Source of the DNA: Acinetobacter piscicola
GTDB taxonomy: Bacteria > Pseudomonadota > Gammaproteobacteria > Pseudomonadales > Moraxellaceae
Direction of reading: 5' to 3'
DNA length: 64,000 nucleotides
Assembly: GCF_015218165.1 (NCBI RefSeq)
Contig: NZ_CP048659.1
Span: 2,542,001-2,606,000 of the forward strand
The translations under genes and the position numbers were made by a program. Positions 10,333-18,153 of this stretch are shown here, piece by piece (the first letter of the stretch is position 1; every line of letters begins with the position of its first letter). The notes under the pieces are model-generated. The model saw only the letters and a program-made list of their open reading frames with translations, did not search any database and was not told where the DNA came from.

Positions 10333-10557
10333 TTTATTTTTATTGCTATCGAGGATAGATAGATTTTGGAGCATTTTCCAATTTTACCTGCGTCCCCATT
10401 CATCTTGATGAAAAAATATGATATAGCACAGAACATTGCTTCCAAGTACAAAAAAACTACTGATTCAGCCTATCAGGAAAAAATTCGTAAAGCGACCTTT
10501 GCTGTAATGAAGATGGCAGTGGTCAAAATTGGTGAGGCAAGCTATTTATACGCATAA
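10333..10557 (+). pseudogene. Decayed NADAR-domain gene fragment
   Basis: The DNA resembles the intact NADAR gene at 9160-9603. TTTGGAGCATTTTCCAATTT matches its TTTGGCGAGTTTTCCAACTT, then come GATGAAAAAATATG, GCACAGAACATTGCTTCCAA, TATCAGGAAAAAATTCGT and GGTGAGGCAAGC, in the same order as in the intact gene. The reading frame is broken by a stop before the FGAFSNF block and by shifts afterwards, and the 3' half is largely deleted. An open stretch that happens to remain (10366-10557) is not a normal gene. It is probably the relic of a tandem duplication or an imported second copy. Confidence 0.7.
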
Positions 10558-10616
10558 GAATACCAACACCACTTCAAAGCACCCCATCAGCACACATTCA
10601 ATACATTGGGATAATC

Positions 10617-11087
10617 ATGTTATACAACGACATACTAGACTTTCTAAACAGCCATCACATCGACCATCAAGCCCTTCCATTCGAAGTGACTACGCACATC
10701 AATACTTTACTTGAGCCCTTATGGCGAGGATCGCAAGCTCAACTGGATTTTTCATCTTGCGCATCTGCACAAAAAATTGAATTCTCATGTAATGTCCCTA
10801 TTGATCATGATGTTGTACAACAATTGATTCAACATCATCATTTTAGCATTTTGAAAACGACTCAGAGCATTTTATATTTTTCAGGCAGTTTACCTTGCCT
10901 ACGTGTAAATACCTTGCAATTTCAACAACATCTTTTTGCCTTTATGGACGAGTTTTGTTATTTAGTCACGTTCTTTCTGCTTGACCCTCAATATCAGCAA
11001 CACACATTACCCTCTATAGACACATTCGTACTTTTAGAATGTAGCCCTTTTGATTATCTCTTTGGGCATGTAACACCATCCCCTTAA
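10617..11087 (+). CDS. Uncharacterised protein
   Basis: A 156-residue, probably cytoplasmic protein with no signal peptide. It is rich in histidine, glutamine and leucine, with a central SILKTTQSILYFSGSLPCL segment. No family was recognised and no convincing RBS is seen before the ATG. It lies between the NADAR relic and dgt in the same direction as dgt, but the 117-base gap suggests separate expression. Base composition matches its surroundings. Confidence 0.5.
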   Translation: MLYNDILDFLNSHHIDHQALPFEVTTHINTLLEPLWRGSQAQLDFSSCASAQKIEFSCNVPIDHDVVQQLIQHHHFSILKTTQSILYFSGSLPCLRVNTLQFQQHLFAFMDEFCYLVTFFLLDPQYQQHTLPSIDTFVLLECSPFDYLFGHVTPSP

Positions 11088-11204
11088 ATTTAAATTTTAT
11101 TTAAGCCTAAAAGACAAATTATGTCGCACAACCCAACGACTACCCTAGTACATTCACGCTAAATTTGGCATGATCAATTGAAGTAAAATACTGAAGCATG
11201 ATAA

Positions 11205-12545
11205 ATGACTCAAATGCGTTGGTTAGAACTGCTTTCCACAGTTCGTTTAGGCAGCAAAAAGCAAAGTACAGAACAGGCACGTAGCCCATTTCATAAAGAC
11301 TATGATCGCATTATATTTTCTCAAAGTTTTCGACAATTGAATCGTAAAACTCAGGTTCATCCACTCACGCAACACGATGGCATTCATACACGACTTACGC
11401 ATTCCTTAGAAGTATCATGTATTGGTCGTTCACTCGGCATGCTTGCGGCAGAAAAAATTCAAGATGAACTCCCGATGTGGATCTCTCCTGCCGATGTGGG
11501 TGCCATTATTCAAGCGGCTTGTTTAGCGCATGATATTGGTAATCCGCCCTTTGGACATGCAGGTGAATATGCCATTCGTGAATGGTTTGACGATGCTTCA
11601 CATACCGACTTTCTAAAAGATTTAAGCCCTGAACAACAAGCCGATGTGCGTCAGTTTGAAGGCAATGCGCAAGGTCTACGTTTACTCACTAAAATTGATT
11701 ATCATCCCAACGATGGGGGTATGCGTTTGACTTACGCAACCTTAGGGGCTTACTTAAAATACCCTTGGCTATCTAAGACCATCGAGTCACAAGGCAATAC
11801 ACCTGCCAACAAACGAGCTAAATTTGGTTGCTACCAAGCAGAAAAAGAAATTTTAAAGCAGATTGCAGATCAACTCGGTTTGATTCAACTCGGTGAATAT
11901 CAATGGTGTCGTCATCCGCTGACATATTTGTTAGAAGCGGCTGATGATATTTGTTATGCCCTCATTGACCTTGAAGATGGCATTATTTTAAATATGCTGT
12001 CTTATGAAGAAGTTGAACCAATTTTCCTCAATTTGTTGGGTGATTATGGTGTGCCTGCGGAGTTGAGTATGCCTTATACCACTTGGCAACAAAAAATCGC
12101 GGCTTTGCGTGGACGTGTCATGAAACGCTTAGTTGATGAAGTCACCACGGCTTTTGCTAAAAACCATTTCCAAATCCTCTCAGGGCAGCTCAAAGGTTCG
12201 TTATTGCAGTATTGTGCTGAAGATATTGAAATTGGGATTGAAAAAGCAAAGAATTTAGCACGTGAAAAAATCTTTGAACATCCGCAAAAGTCGGGTTTAG
12301 AAATTATTGCCCATCAAAGTTTGCAACATATTTTAGATGCCTTTATCCCACTCACTACACCAAATAAGACTTTGAGTTTTAAAGATGGTCGTTTAATGTC
12401 AATTTTAGATCGCTTTGGTGCTCGTTTTAGTGATGATCATTATGACAATATTATGCAAGTTTTGGATATTGTGAGTAAGTTTTCAGATCATCAAGCGTAT
12501 AATTTGGCTCAAGAACTACAAGGCAATAAGGTTGGGTTCTTTTAA
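11205..12545 (+). CDS. dgt: Deoxyguanosinetriphosphate triphosphohydrolase-like protein
   Basis: A 446-residue HD-superfamily dNTP triphosphohydrolase that hydrolyses dGTP (or dNTPs) to the nucleoside and triphosphate. The metal site is visible: TRLTHSLEVS (His near residue 65) and LAHDIGNPPFGHAGE (HD pair near residues 107-108, with a further His near 115). A later ADDICYALIDLEDG supplies the last Asp. The N-terminal R..DRIIFS.SFRQLNRKTQV block is typical. It is shorter than E. coli Dgt (505), as usual for the dgtpase-like subgroup. Cytoplasmic; involved in dNTP pool control. Confidence 0.92.
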   Translation: MTQMRWLELLSTVRLGSKKQSTEQARSPFHKDYDRIIFSQSFRQLNRKTQVHPLTQHDGIHTRLTHSLEVSCIGRSLGMLAAEKIQDELPMWISPADVGAIIQAACLAHDIGNPPFGHAGEYAIREWFDDASHTDFLKDLSPEQQADVRQFEGNAQGLRLLTKIDYHPNDGGMRLTYATLGAYLKYPWLSKTIESQGNTPANKRAKFGCYQAEKEILKQIADQLGLIQLGEYQWCRHPLTYLLEAADDICYALIDLEDGIILNMLSYEEVEPIFLNLLGDYGVPAELSMPYTTWQQKIAALRGRVMKRLVDEVTTAFAKNHFQILSGQLKGSLLQYCAEDIEIGIEKAKNLAREKIFEHPQKSGLEIIAHQSLQHILDAFIPLTTPNKTLSFKDGRLMSILDRFGARFSDDHYDNIMQVLDIVSKFSDHQAYNLAQELQGNKVGFF

Positions 12546-12580
12546 TTCGATTGAAAACTCAATATCTCGGATATGATTAA

Positions 12581-13081
12581 ATGAATGAACGAAAACTTCC
12601 GCCTTTTGTTTATTATCTTTTGCCATTTGCTTTAGTTTTTTCTATATGTTTTGGTACATTCTATTTATTAGTGCATATAAAATCTGAGAATAAACAACCT
12701 GTAGTAGATCAAACAATCGAACAAATTTTAAAGGGTAAGCCTGATATTTTTCTTACATTATATAACGAGGCACTAAGTATTTTTCCAAAGTTTATTCATA
12801 CTCCTAATAACGTAAATTTCTCATTATCACTAGGAGGTCCACATGGTAAAAACCATACATTGAAAATTACTATTCCTCAAAATGAACTCAGCATCATAGA
12901 ATTTGAACAAATTTATATTCCTAAATTCAAGAAAAATGGTTGGGTTGAAAAAAAGAATGTTGGAATCATGATTTTTATTCAAGAAAAAAACCATACCCTG
13001 AGCTGCATTTACCGACCCAACATCAAAACTGCAAATAGTTGGTATATAGAATTTAAATCTGAAAAAAGTGTTTGTCTGTAA
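12581..13081 (+). CDS. Uncharacterised membrane-anchored protein
   Basis: A 166-residue protein with one N-terminal membrane helix (about residues 10-31) and a soluble extracytoplasmic or cytoplasmic domain rich in lysine and isoleucine. The sequence FKKNGWVEKK resembles the GW-containing end of the unrelated-looking gene at 9686-10273, but I cannot call them homologous. It lies 35 bases after dgt and 78 bases before ruvA in the same direction. Not recognised. Confidence 0.6.
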   Translation: MNERKLPPFVYYLLPFALVFSICFGTFYLLVHIKSENKQPVVDQTIEQILKGKPDIFLTLYNEALSIFPKFIHTPNNVNFSLSLGGPHGKNHTLKITIPQNELSIIEFEQIYIPKFKKNGWVEKKNVGIMIFIQEKNHTLSCIYRPNIKTANSWYIEFKSEKSVCL

Positions 13082-13158
13082 ATTAGCAATGATTTTTTTG
13101 CGTTTAGAGCAAATGGCAACTAGTATTCAACCATGAACAAAATAAGTGAACACATGCA

Positions 13159-13761
13159 ATGATCGGATGTCTTATTGGTGAAGTCTTAGCTTTAGAAGCA
13201 CCTACTGTACTTTTAAATGTAAATGGTGTTGGCTATGAAATCGACACGCCACTTTCCACATTTTGCCAACTGCAAAAAGGGCAAAAAGTCACTTTATGGA
13301 CGCATTTAGCCGTCCGTGAAGATGCACAACTCCTCTACGGCTTTTTAAACCAACAAGAAAAAATCATTTTCCGTACCTTGTTAAAAGTAAATGGCGTTGG
13401 ACCTAAAATGGCTTTAGGCATTCTTTCAACTTTAAGTGTGGAAATGCTGATTCATACTGTTGAAAATGGCGATGTGAAAACCTTAGTCAAAGTTCCGGGT
13501 GTAGGTGCAAAAACTGCTGAACGCTTAATGATCGAACTACGTGATCGTTTTAAAGCATTTTCCACAGGTGCTGCGGCAAGCGGTACAAGTACCACACAAA
13601 TTCAATTTACAGGCAACTCCGCTGTTGCAGAAGCCGAAGCCGCTTTACAATCTTTGGGTTATAAACCTGCGGAAGCACAAAAGCTGGTTAATGCTGCCAA
13701 AGGTGATTTTACTGAAGCAAGCGATATCATCCGTGCCGCTTTGAAGTCAATGAATAAATAA
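13159..13761 (+). CDS. ruvA: Holliday junction branch migration complex subunit RuvA
   Basis: A 200-residue RuvA, which binds four-way DNA junctions as a tetramer and loads RuvB. It starts MIGCLIGEV as in the family, with an OB-fold (residues 1-60). Two helix-hairpin-helix motifs follow (LLKVNGVGPKMALGIL near 75-90 and LVKVPGVGAKTAERL near 110-125). The C-terminal domain III that contacts RuvB (about 155-200) comes after a flexible linker rich in Ala, Ser and Thr. ruvB follows after 45 bases. ruvC is not adjacent, which is common in this genus. Confidence 0.96.
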   Translation: MIGCLIGEVLALEAPTVLLNVNGVGYEIDTPLSTFCQLQKGQKVTLWTHLAVREDAQLLYGFLNQQEKIIFRTLLKVNGVGPKMALGILSTLSVEMLIHTVENGDVKTLVKVPGVGAKTAERLMIELRDRFKAFSTGAAASGTSTTQIQFTGNSAVAEAEAALQSLGYKPAEAQKLVNAAKGDFTEASDIIRAALKSMNK

Positions 13762-13806
13762 GTCAATCCTGATACATTAAAGATAAAGAGTTAGATTAAT
13801 CATCCA

Positions 13807-14811
13807 ATGCAAGACCGTTTAATCAGTGGTTCTGAAAAACCCGAAGATCATTTTGATCGCGCCATTCGTCCAACTTCACTCGATGACTATATTGGTCAGC
13901 CTGTGGTGCGTGAGCAAATGGAAATTTTTATTGGTGCAGCGCGCGGACGAGGTGAAGCCCTTGATCACACCTTAATTTTTGGACCACCGGGTTTAGGTAA
14001 AACCACACTCGCCAATATTATTGCCCGTGAAATGGGGGGCAATCTGAAATCTACTTCAGGTCCTGTATTGGAGCGTGCGGGTGATTTGGCAGCCATGCTG
14101 ACCAATCTCGAAGAAGGTGATGTACTCTTTATTGACGAAATTCACCGCCTATCCCCTGTCATTGAGGAAATTCTCTATCCTGCGATGGAAGACTACCAAC
14201 TCGATATCATGATTGGTGAAGGACCTGCGGCACGCTCCATCAAACTGGATTTACCACCATTTACCCTCGTTGCTGCAACAACACGAGCAGGTTTACTGAC
14301 TTCGCCTTTACGTGATCGTTTCGGTATTGTGCAACGACTTGAGTTTTATTCGGTTGAAGATCTGACCCATATTGTTTCACGTTCTGCCTCTCTTATGGAT
14401 GTACCTACAACTTCCGATGGTGCAAAAGAAATTGCTCGTCGTGCACGGGGTACACCTCGTATTGCAAATCGCTTATTACGTCGTGTCCGTGACTACGCAC
14501 AAGTCAAAGGTACAGGCGAAGTCACACAGGAAATGGCGCAACGCGCTTTAGATATGCTCAATGTCGATAAAGATGGTTTAGACACATTGGATCGTCGTTA
14601 TTTAAGTATGTTATTGGAACGTTTCGATGGCGGTCCTGCGGGTGTAGAAGCTTTAGCTGCCGCTATGGCGGAAGACTCTGGAACCTTGGAAGATGTGATT
14701 GAACCTTATTTGATTCAACAAGGTTATGTCATGCGTACTGCACGTGGACGGATTGCCACCAATCAAGCCTATTTGCAGTTTGGTCTGACACCACCCGAAC
14801 CCAAGAACTGA
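13807..14811 (+). CDS. ruvB: Holliday junction branch migration ATPase RuvB
   Basis: A 334-residue AAA+ motor that drives branch migration with RuvA. Walker [13 protein letters not shown] lies near residue 58, Walker [10 protein letters not shown] near 107, sensor 1 AATTRAG near 157, the arginine finger region LRDRFG near 167, and sensor 2 [13 protein letters not shown] near 214. A C-terminal winged helix (about 255-330) contains TARGRIAT, which contacts DNA. Forms an operon with ruvA. A strong palindromic terminator follows. Confidence 0.97.
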   Translation: MQDRLISGSEKPEDHFDRAIRPTSLDDYIGQPVVREQMEIFIGAARGRGEALDHTLIFGPPGLGKTTLANIIAREMGGNLKSTSGPVLERAGDLAAMLTNLEEGDVLFIDEIHRLSPVIEEILYPAMEDYQLDIMIGEGPAARSIKLDLPPFTLVAATTRAGLLTSPLRDRFGIVQRLEFYSVEDLTHIVSRSASLMDVPTTSDGAKEIARRARGTPRIANRLLRRVRDYAQVKGTGEVTQEMAQRALDMLNVDKDGLDTLDRRYLSMLLERFDGGPAGVEALAAAMAEDSGTLEDVIEPYLIQQGYVMRTARGRIATNQAYLQFGLTPPEPKN

Positions 14812-14831
14812 TTATATCAAATCTTTCATCG

Positions 14832-14861
14832 GAAGCCTGTATACAGGCTTCTTCAGTTTTT
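14832..14861 (+). terminator. ruvAB terminator
   Basis: The perfect 20-base palindrome GAAGCCTGTATACAGGCTTC is followed by TTCAGTTTTT, directly after ruvB. Confidence 0.8.
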
Positions 14862-15103
14862 AAGACTATAAAACCTATGTAACATTAGCATTTGAATTTA
14901 TTAATGCTTTTTTATTAAAAAATAAAGTGTAGTTCATTCAGCTAGTCGTCGTTTTCTTACAAAAAAATAACACTCCACCCATTTATTAAATTATAATTAA
15001 CAATCTTTTAAATCAAATTTTCAAATAGTCTTGCACAAATATAAAAAAGGAGCATACACATGCTAAACTTTCCAATAATCGTGATTATTTCTATTAGTTT
15101 TTT

Positions 15104-15891
15104 GGTGGTGTTTCAAAAAGTATGCTGAAACAAAGCAGGTTGAATTTTGATAAAATAGAGAAATGCGAATAACTCTAGAAATCAAATGTCCAACCTGCCT
15201 CAGTGACAGTATAAAGAAAAATGGCATCAAAGTAGATGGGAAACAAAACTATCAGTGCAAAGACTGTAAACGTCAGTTTATTGGTGACCATGCTCTGAGC
15301 TATCTAGGATGTCATTCAGGCATTACTCGAAAAATATTACAGTTGATGGTCAGAGGTAGTGGTATACGAGATATCGCTGAAGTTGAGCGAATCAGTATCG
15401 GTAAAGTTTTACGTACTTTAACCGAATCGACCTACCAAATTCAGCCTAAACAAAGTCATTATGAGTCTCTTGAAGTTGATGAGTTTTGGACTTTTGTGGG
15501 AAATAAAAATAATAAACAATGGCTTATTTACGCCTACCATCGAGAAACAGGTGAGATTGTTGCTTATGTTTGGGGTAAAAGAGACTTAGCTACAGTTCAA
15601 CGATTGAAGGCAAAGCTTAAACAATTAGGTATTCACTACACCCGAATTGCAAGTGATCATTGGGACAGTTTCATAACTGCTTTTAAAAACTGCAAGCAAA
15701 GTATTGGTAAATTTTTTACTGTAGGTATTGAAGGTAATAATTGCAAAATAAGGCATCGAATTAGGCGCGGTTTTAGAAGGAGTTGTAATTTTTCAAAAAA
15801 GATTGAAAACCATTTTAAAGCTTTCGACTTAACCTTTTTTTACATCAATAATGGCTTCATTTAATGTCAGCATACTTTTTGAAACACCACC
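15104..15891 (+). mobile_element. IS1-family insertion sequence, complete
   Basis: A 788-bp element bounded by near-perfect inverted repeats of about 25 bp: left end GGTGGTGTTTCAAAAAGTAT, right end its complement ATACTTTTTGAAACACCACC. It encodes one transposase and no passenger. An 8-bp target duplication flanks it. It interrupts a small membrane-protein gene between ruvB and ybgC. Confidence 0.93.
15163..15864 (+). CDS. IS1-family transposase (single-frame)
   Basis: A 233-residue DDE transposase. The N-terminal zinc ribbon has CPTC (residues 8-11) and CKDC (about 31-34), followed by a helix-turn-helix region (GSGIRDIAEVERIS). The catalytic residues appear as the Asp of LEVDEFW (near 107), the Asp of IASDHWD (near 165) and the Glu of KKIENHF (near 215). 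Unlike classical IS1, where InsA and InsB' are joined by frameshifting, this copy reads in one frame. That is known for several Acinetobacter members. It appears intact and possibly active. Confidence 0.93.
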   Translation: MRITLEIKCPTCLSDSIKKNGIKVDGKQNYQCKDCKRQFIGDHALSYLGCHSGITRKILQLMVRGSGIRDIAEVERISIGKVLRTLTESTYQIQPKQSHYESLEVDEFWTFVGNKNNKQWLIYAYHRETGEIVAYVWGKRDLATVQRLKAKLKQLGIHYTRIASDHWDSFITAFKNCKQSIGKFFTVGIEGNNCKIRHRIRRGFRRSCNFSKKIENHFKAFDLTFFYINNGFI

Positions 15892-16145
15892 AGTTTTTTT
15901 ATTTTTGTTTTTTTATTTTATCGTTATCATCATTCAAATCAAATTCATCTAGAAGCAACTCCTATTCCTCCTCAACAATCAATTGCAGATGATTTGCTTG
16001 AGTTTGATATTGAAATCAATAAAATTTTAAATAATCCACATTTATCTGAATCTGAAAAAGAACGCTTAACCAATGAGTATGCAGAAAAATATTTATCTTC
16101 GAAATCATTAGGTTAATTTATATTTAACACCATTTACTCACCTAA

Positions 16146-16190
16146 AAAGAATATACGAAGCAGACCATATGCATCGTATATTCTTTTTTT
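16146..16190. terminator. Terminator after the disrupted gene
   Basis: AAAAGAATATACGA pairs with TCGTATATTCTTTT across an 18-base loop and is followed by a T-run. It lies about 30 bases downstream of the interrupted gene. Confidence 0.7.
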
Positions 16191-16568
16191 AACTGCTTAT
16201 TTTCATGACTTAACAATGATGCATTTTTAGGTATAGGTTGATTCTTCTATACTGATTTATATACATAAAACAAATATAATTGTTGCATAGAAATACGTCA
16301 GAATCTGCTATGGCACATCGGTAATACATTGCATTTATTAACATCCAACACCCCTAAATAAAAATAATCCTCCAAATTTTATATTTGGCTGAACATCGTA
16401 CAAATGAGAATTTTTTTAAGCATTGAAATCTTGTGCCATTGGACAATAAAATCAGAATGCTAAACTGCAAACCATTGTAGCACTTCGTTTTGTATAGTTT
16501 TCAATCAATTAAACTACATCAAAATGCAAATGCTTATTTCATTGTAAATGTATAAATTGGAAATGGTC
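16191..16568. other. Intergenic region upstream of ybgC-tolQRA
   Basis: About 380 bases without a gene. It should hold the promoter of the ybgC-tol operon. I see no convincing operator, RNA structure or short coding sequence. Confidence 0.5.
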
Positions 16569-16976
16569 ATGGCAAACAAATTTGAGTTTCAAATCCGTGT
16601 ATATATTGAAGACACTGATGCAGGTGGGATCGTATACCATGCCAATCATATCCGCTTTATGGAACGTACCCGTACTGAATGGCTACGGGCATCAGGCATT
16701 GATCATTATTGGCATCAAAAAGACTATCACTTTGTGGTGCATAAAATAAATGTGAAATATATGCGCCCGATCCTCATGGATGATTTAATTACTGTTACAG
16801 CTCGTGTAGTTTCGTGTAAAGCAACGTCTTTTGTATTGCAACAAAATATTTATCGTGGTGAAATCATGCTTGCTTCTGGTGAGGTAGAATTAGCATGTCT
16901 AAGTACAGCAATGAAACCTCGTCGTATTCCTGATGAAATCCGCGAGTTGATTCAAAAAGAATTGGCTCACGAATAA
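16569..16976 (+). CDS. ybgC: Acyl-CoA thioesterase, tol-pal associated
   Basis: A hotdog-fold thioesterase of about 135 residues, the first gene of the tol operon. The active-site region YIEDTDAGGIVYHANHIRFMERTRTEWL is a textbook 4HBT/YbgC signature, with the catalytic Asp near residue 17 (TDAGG). The frame opens 7 codons further upstream. I chose the ATG at 16569, preceded by GGAAATGG, because the family begins M-x-x-x-F-x-F-x-I-R-V-Y. It probably hydrolyses acyl-CoA or acyl-ACP and links lipid metabolism to envelope division. tolQ follows closely. Confidence 0.92.
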   Translation: MANKFEFQIRVYIEDTDAGGIVYHANHIRFMERTRTEWLRASGIDHYWHQKDYHFVVHKINVKYMRPILMDDLITVTARVVSCKATSFVLQQNIYRGEIMLASGEVELACLSTAMKPRRIPDEIRELIQKELAHE

Positions 16977-17002
16977 AAAAAATTTACTTGGCACATGTAA
17001 CT

Positions 17003-17701
17003 ATGGCAACTCAACTCGAATCTTCTCTTCACGTTTCTGATTTAATTTTACAAGCAAGTCCTGTGGTACAACTGGTCATGCTGGTTTTGGTACTCGCGTC
17101 TTTATTTAGTTGGTATCTCATTGCCAAGTTACATATGGGCTATAAAAAAGCCCGCCAAGGCGATGATCATTTTCAAAAAATCTTCTGGTCTGGTGCAGAA
17201 CTAAACACCTTATATAACAATGCTCAACTTAACTCTAAGCGTGATGGTTTAGAAGATATTTTCTATCAAGGTCTCAGTGAATTTTTAAAATTAAAAAAAC
17301 GCCATGCAGACACAGCTCCAATGATTGAAGGAACTGAACGAATTTTACGTGTCGGTTTAAGCCGTGATCAAGGTCGCTTAGAACAAGGCTTAAGTGCTTT
17401 AGCCAGTATTGGTTCTGTTGCACCTTATGTTGGCTTATTTGGTACCGTTTGGGGAATTATGAATGCCTTTATTGGTCTTGCACAAGTCGATCAAGTGACT
17501 TTAGCAACCGTTGCACCTGGTATCGCTGAAGCTTTAATTGCAACTGCAATTGGTCTTTTTGCAGCAATTCCTGCAGTTTTGGCATTTAACCATTACACAG
17601 CCAAAGGTGAGGAAATCTATTCTGATCGTGCATTATTTGCTGAAGAAATGGTGGCGCTATTACAACGTCAGTCTGTGGGTTCAACACAGGAAAATGACTA
17701 A
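17003..17701 (+). CDS. tolQ: Tol-Pal system proton channel subunit TolQ
   Basis: An inner-membrane MotA/ExbB/TolQ-family protein of about 232 residues with three membrane helices (about residues 25-45, 137-160 and 170-195). The conserved GLFGTVWGIMNAF follows ASIGSVAPYV in helix 2. A TTG 5 codons upstream could be used, but the ATG at 17003 matches the family start MATQLESSL. The stop overlaps the tolR start by one base (TAATG). Together with TolR it uses the proton gradient to energise TolA during cell constriction. Confidence 0.95.
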   Translation: MATQLESSLHVSDLILQASPVVQLVMLVLVLASLFSWYLIAKLHMGYKKARQGDDHFQKIFWSGAELNTLYNNAQLNSKRDGLEDIFYQGLSEFLKLKKRHADTAPMIEGTERILRVGLSRDQGRLEQGLSALASIGSVAPYVGLFGTVWGIMNAFIGLAQVDQVTLATVAPGIAEALIATAIGLFAAIPAVLAFNHYTAKGEEIYSDRALFAEEMVALLQRQSVGSTQEND

Positions 17702-18150
17702 TGGCAATTCAACGTTCGGGACGCTTTGAGCGCGTCAAAAAACCGTTAAAGAGCGATATGAATGTCGTTCCTTATATTGATGTCATGTTAGTTCTTTTGG
17801 TGATCTTTATGGTCACAGCACCCATGATCACTACTGGAGTCAAAGTCGACCTACCTCAAGCCAATAGCACACCGATTCAATCACAAGATCGGCCAGCAAT
17901 TGTGACTTTAGAAGCAGATGGGACAATTAAACTCGAAGATAGTCAGCATAAAAATGATGTAATGAGCTTAGAAGAGCTGAAAACTGCCTTAACTGATTCA
18001 CAAGCGGAAGCACAAGAAAATAACAAGCAGTTTAATGTTCTAATTAATGGTAGTGAATCTCGTCCTTATGGTGAAGTTATGAGTTTAATGTCTACCCTGC
18101 AAGAAGCTGGACTGAACCAAGTTGGACTACTGACTGAGCCTTTAAAATAA
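17701..18150 (+). CDS. tolR: Tol-Pal system protein TolR
   Basis: A 149-residue ExbD/TolR protein. It has a short cytoplasmic N-terminus, a single membrane helix (about residues 23-42) that carries the essential proton-carrying Asp in VVPYIDVMLVLLVIFMVTAP, and a periplasmic domain of about 100 residues. It starts inside the tolQ stop codon and ends 3 bases before tolA, consistent with coupled translation. Confidence 0.95.
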   Translation: MAIQRSGRFERVKKPLKSDMNVVPYIDVMLVLLVIFMVTAPMITTGVKVDLPQANSTPIQSQDRPAIVTLEADGTIKLEDSQHKNDVMSLEELKTALTDSQAEAQENNKQFNVLINGSESRPYGEVMSLMSTLQEAGLNQVGLLTEPLK

Positions 18151-18153
18151 GCT

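Larger units (their letters stand above)
15096..15899. repeat. 8-bp target-site duplication of the IS1-family element
   Basis: AGTTTTTT occurs at 15096-15103 directly before the left inverted repeat and again at 15892-15899 directly after the right one. Eight or nine bases is the normal duplication length for the IS1 family, so the insertion is recent enough for both copies to remain identical. Confidence 0.85.
15060..16116 (+). pseudogene. Small membrane-protein gene split by the IS1-family element
   Basis: Removing the element (15104-15891) and one copy of the 8-base target duplication restores an uninterrupted 86-codon gene, from ATG 15060 to TAA 16114-16116. A strong AGGAG lies 8 bases upstream. 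The restored protein would have one N-terminal membrane helix (MLNFPIIVIISISFF then IFVFLFYRY), followed by an acidic, helical soluble tail of about 60 residues ending SSKSLG. The downstream part lacks its own start and RBS, so the gene is inactive. An A/T-rich terminator follows at 16146-16190. Family not recognised. Confidence 0.8.
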
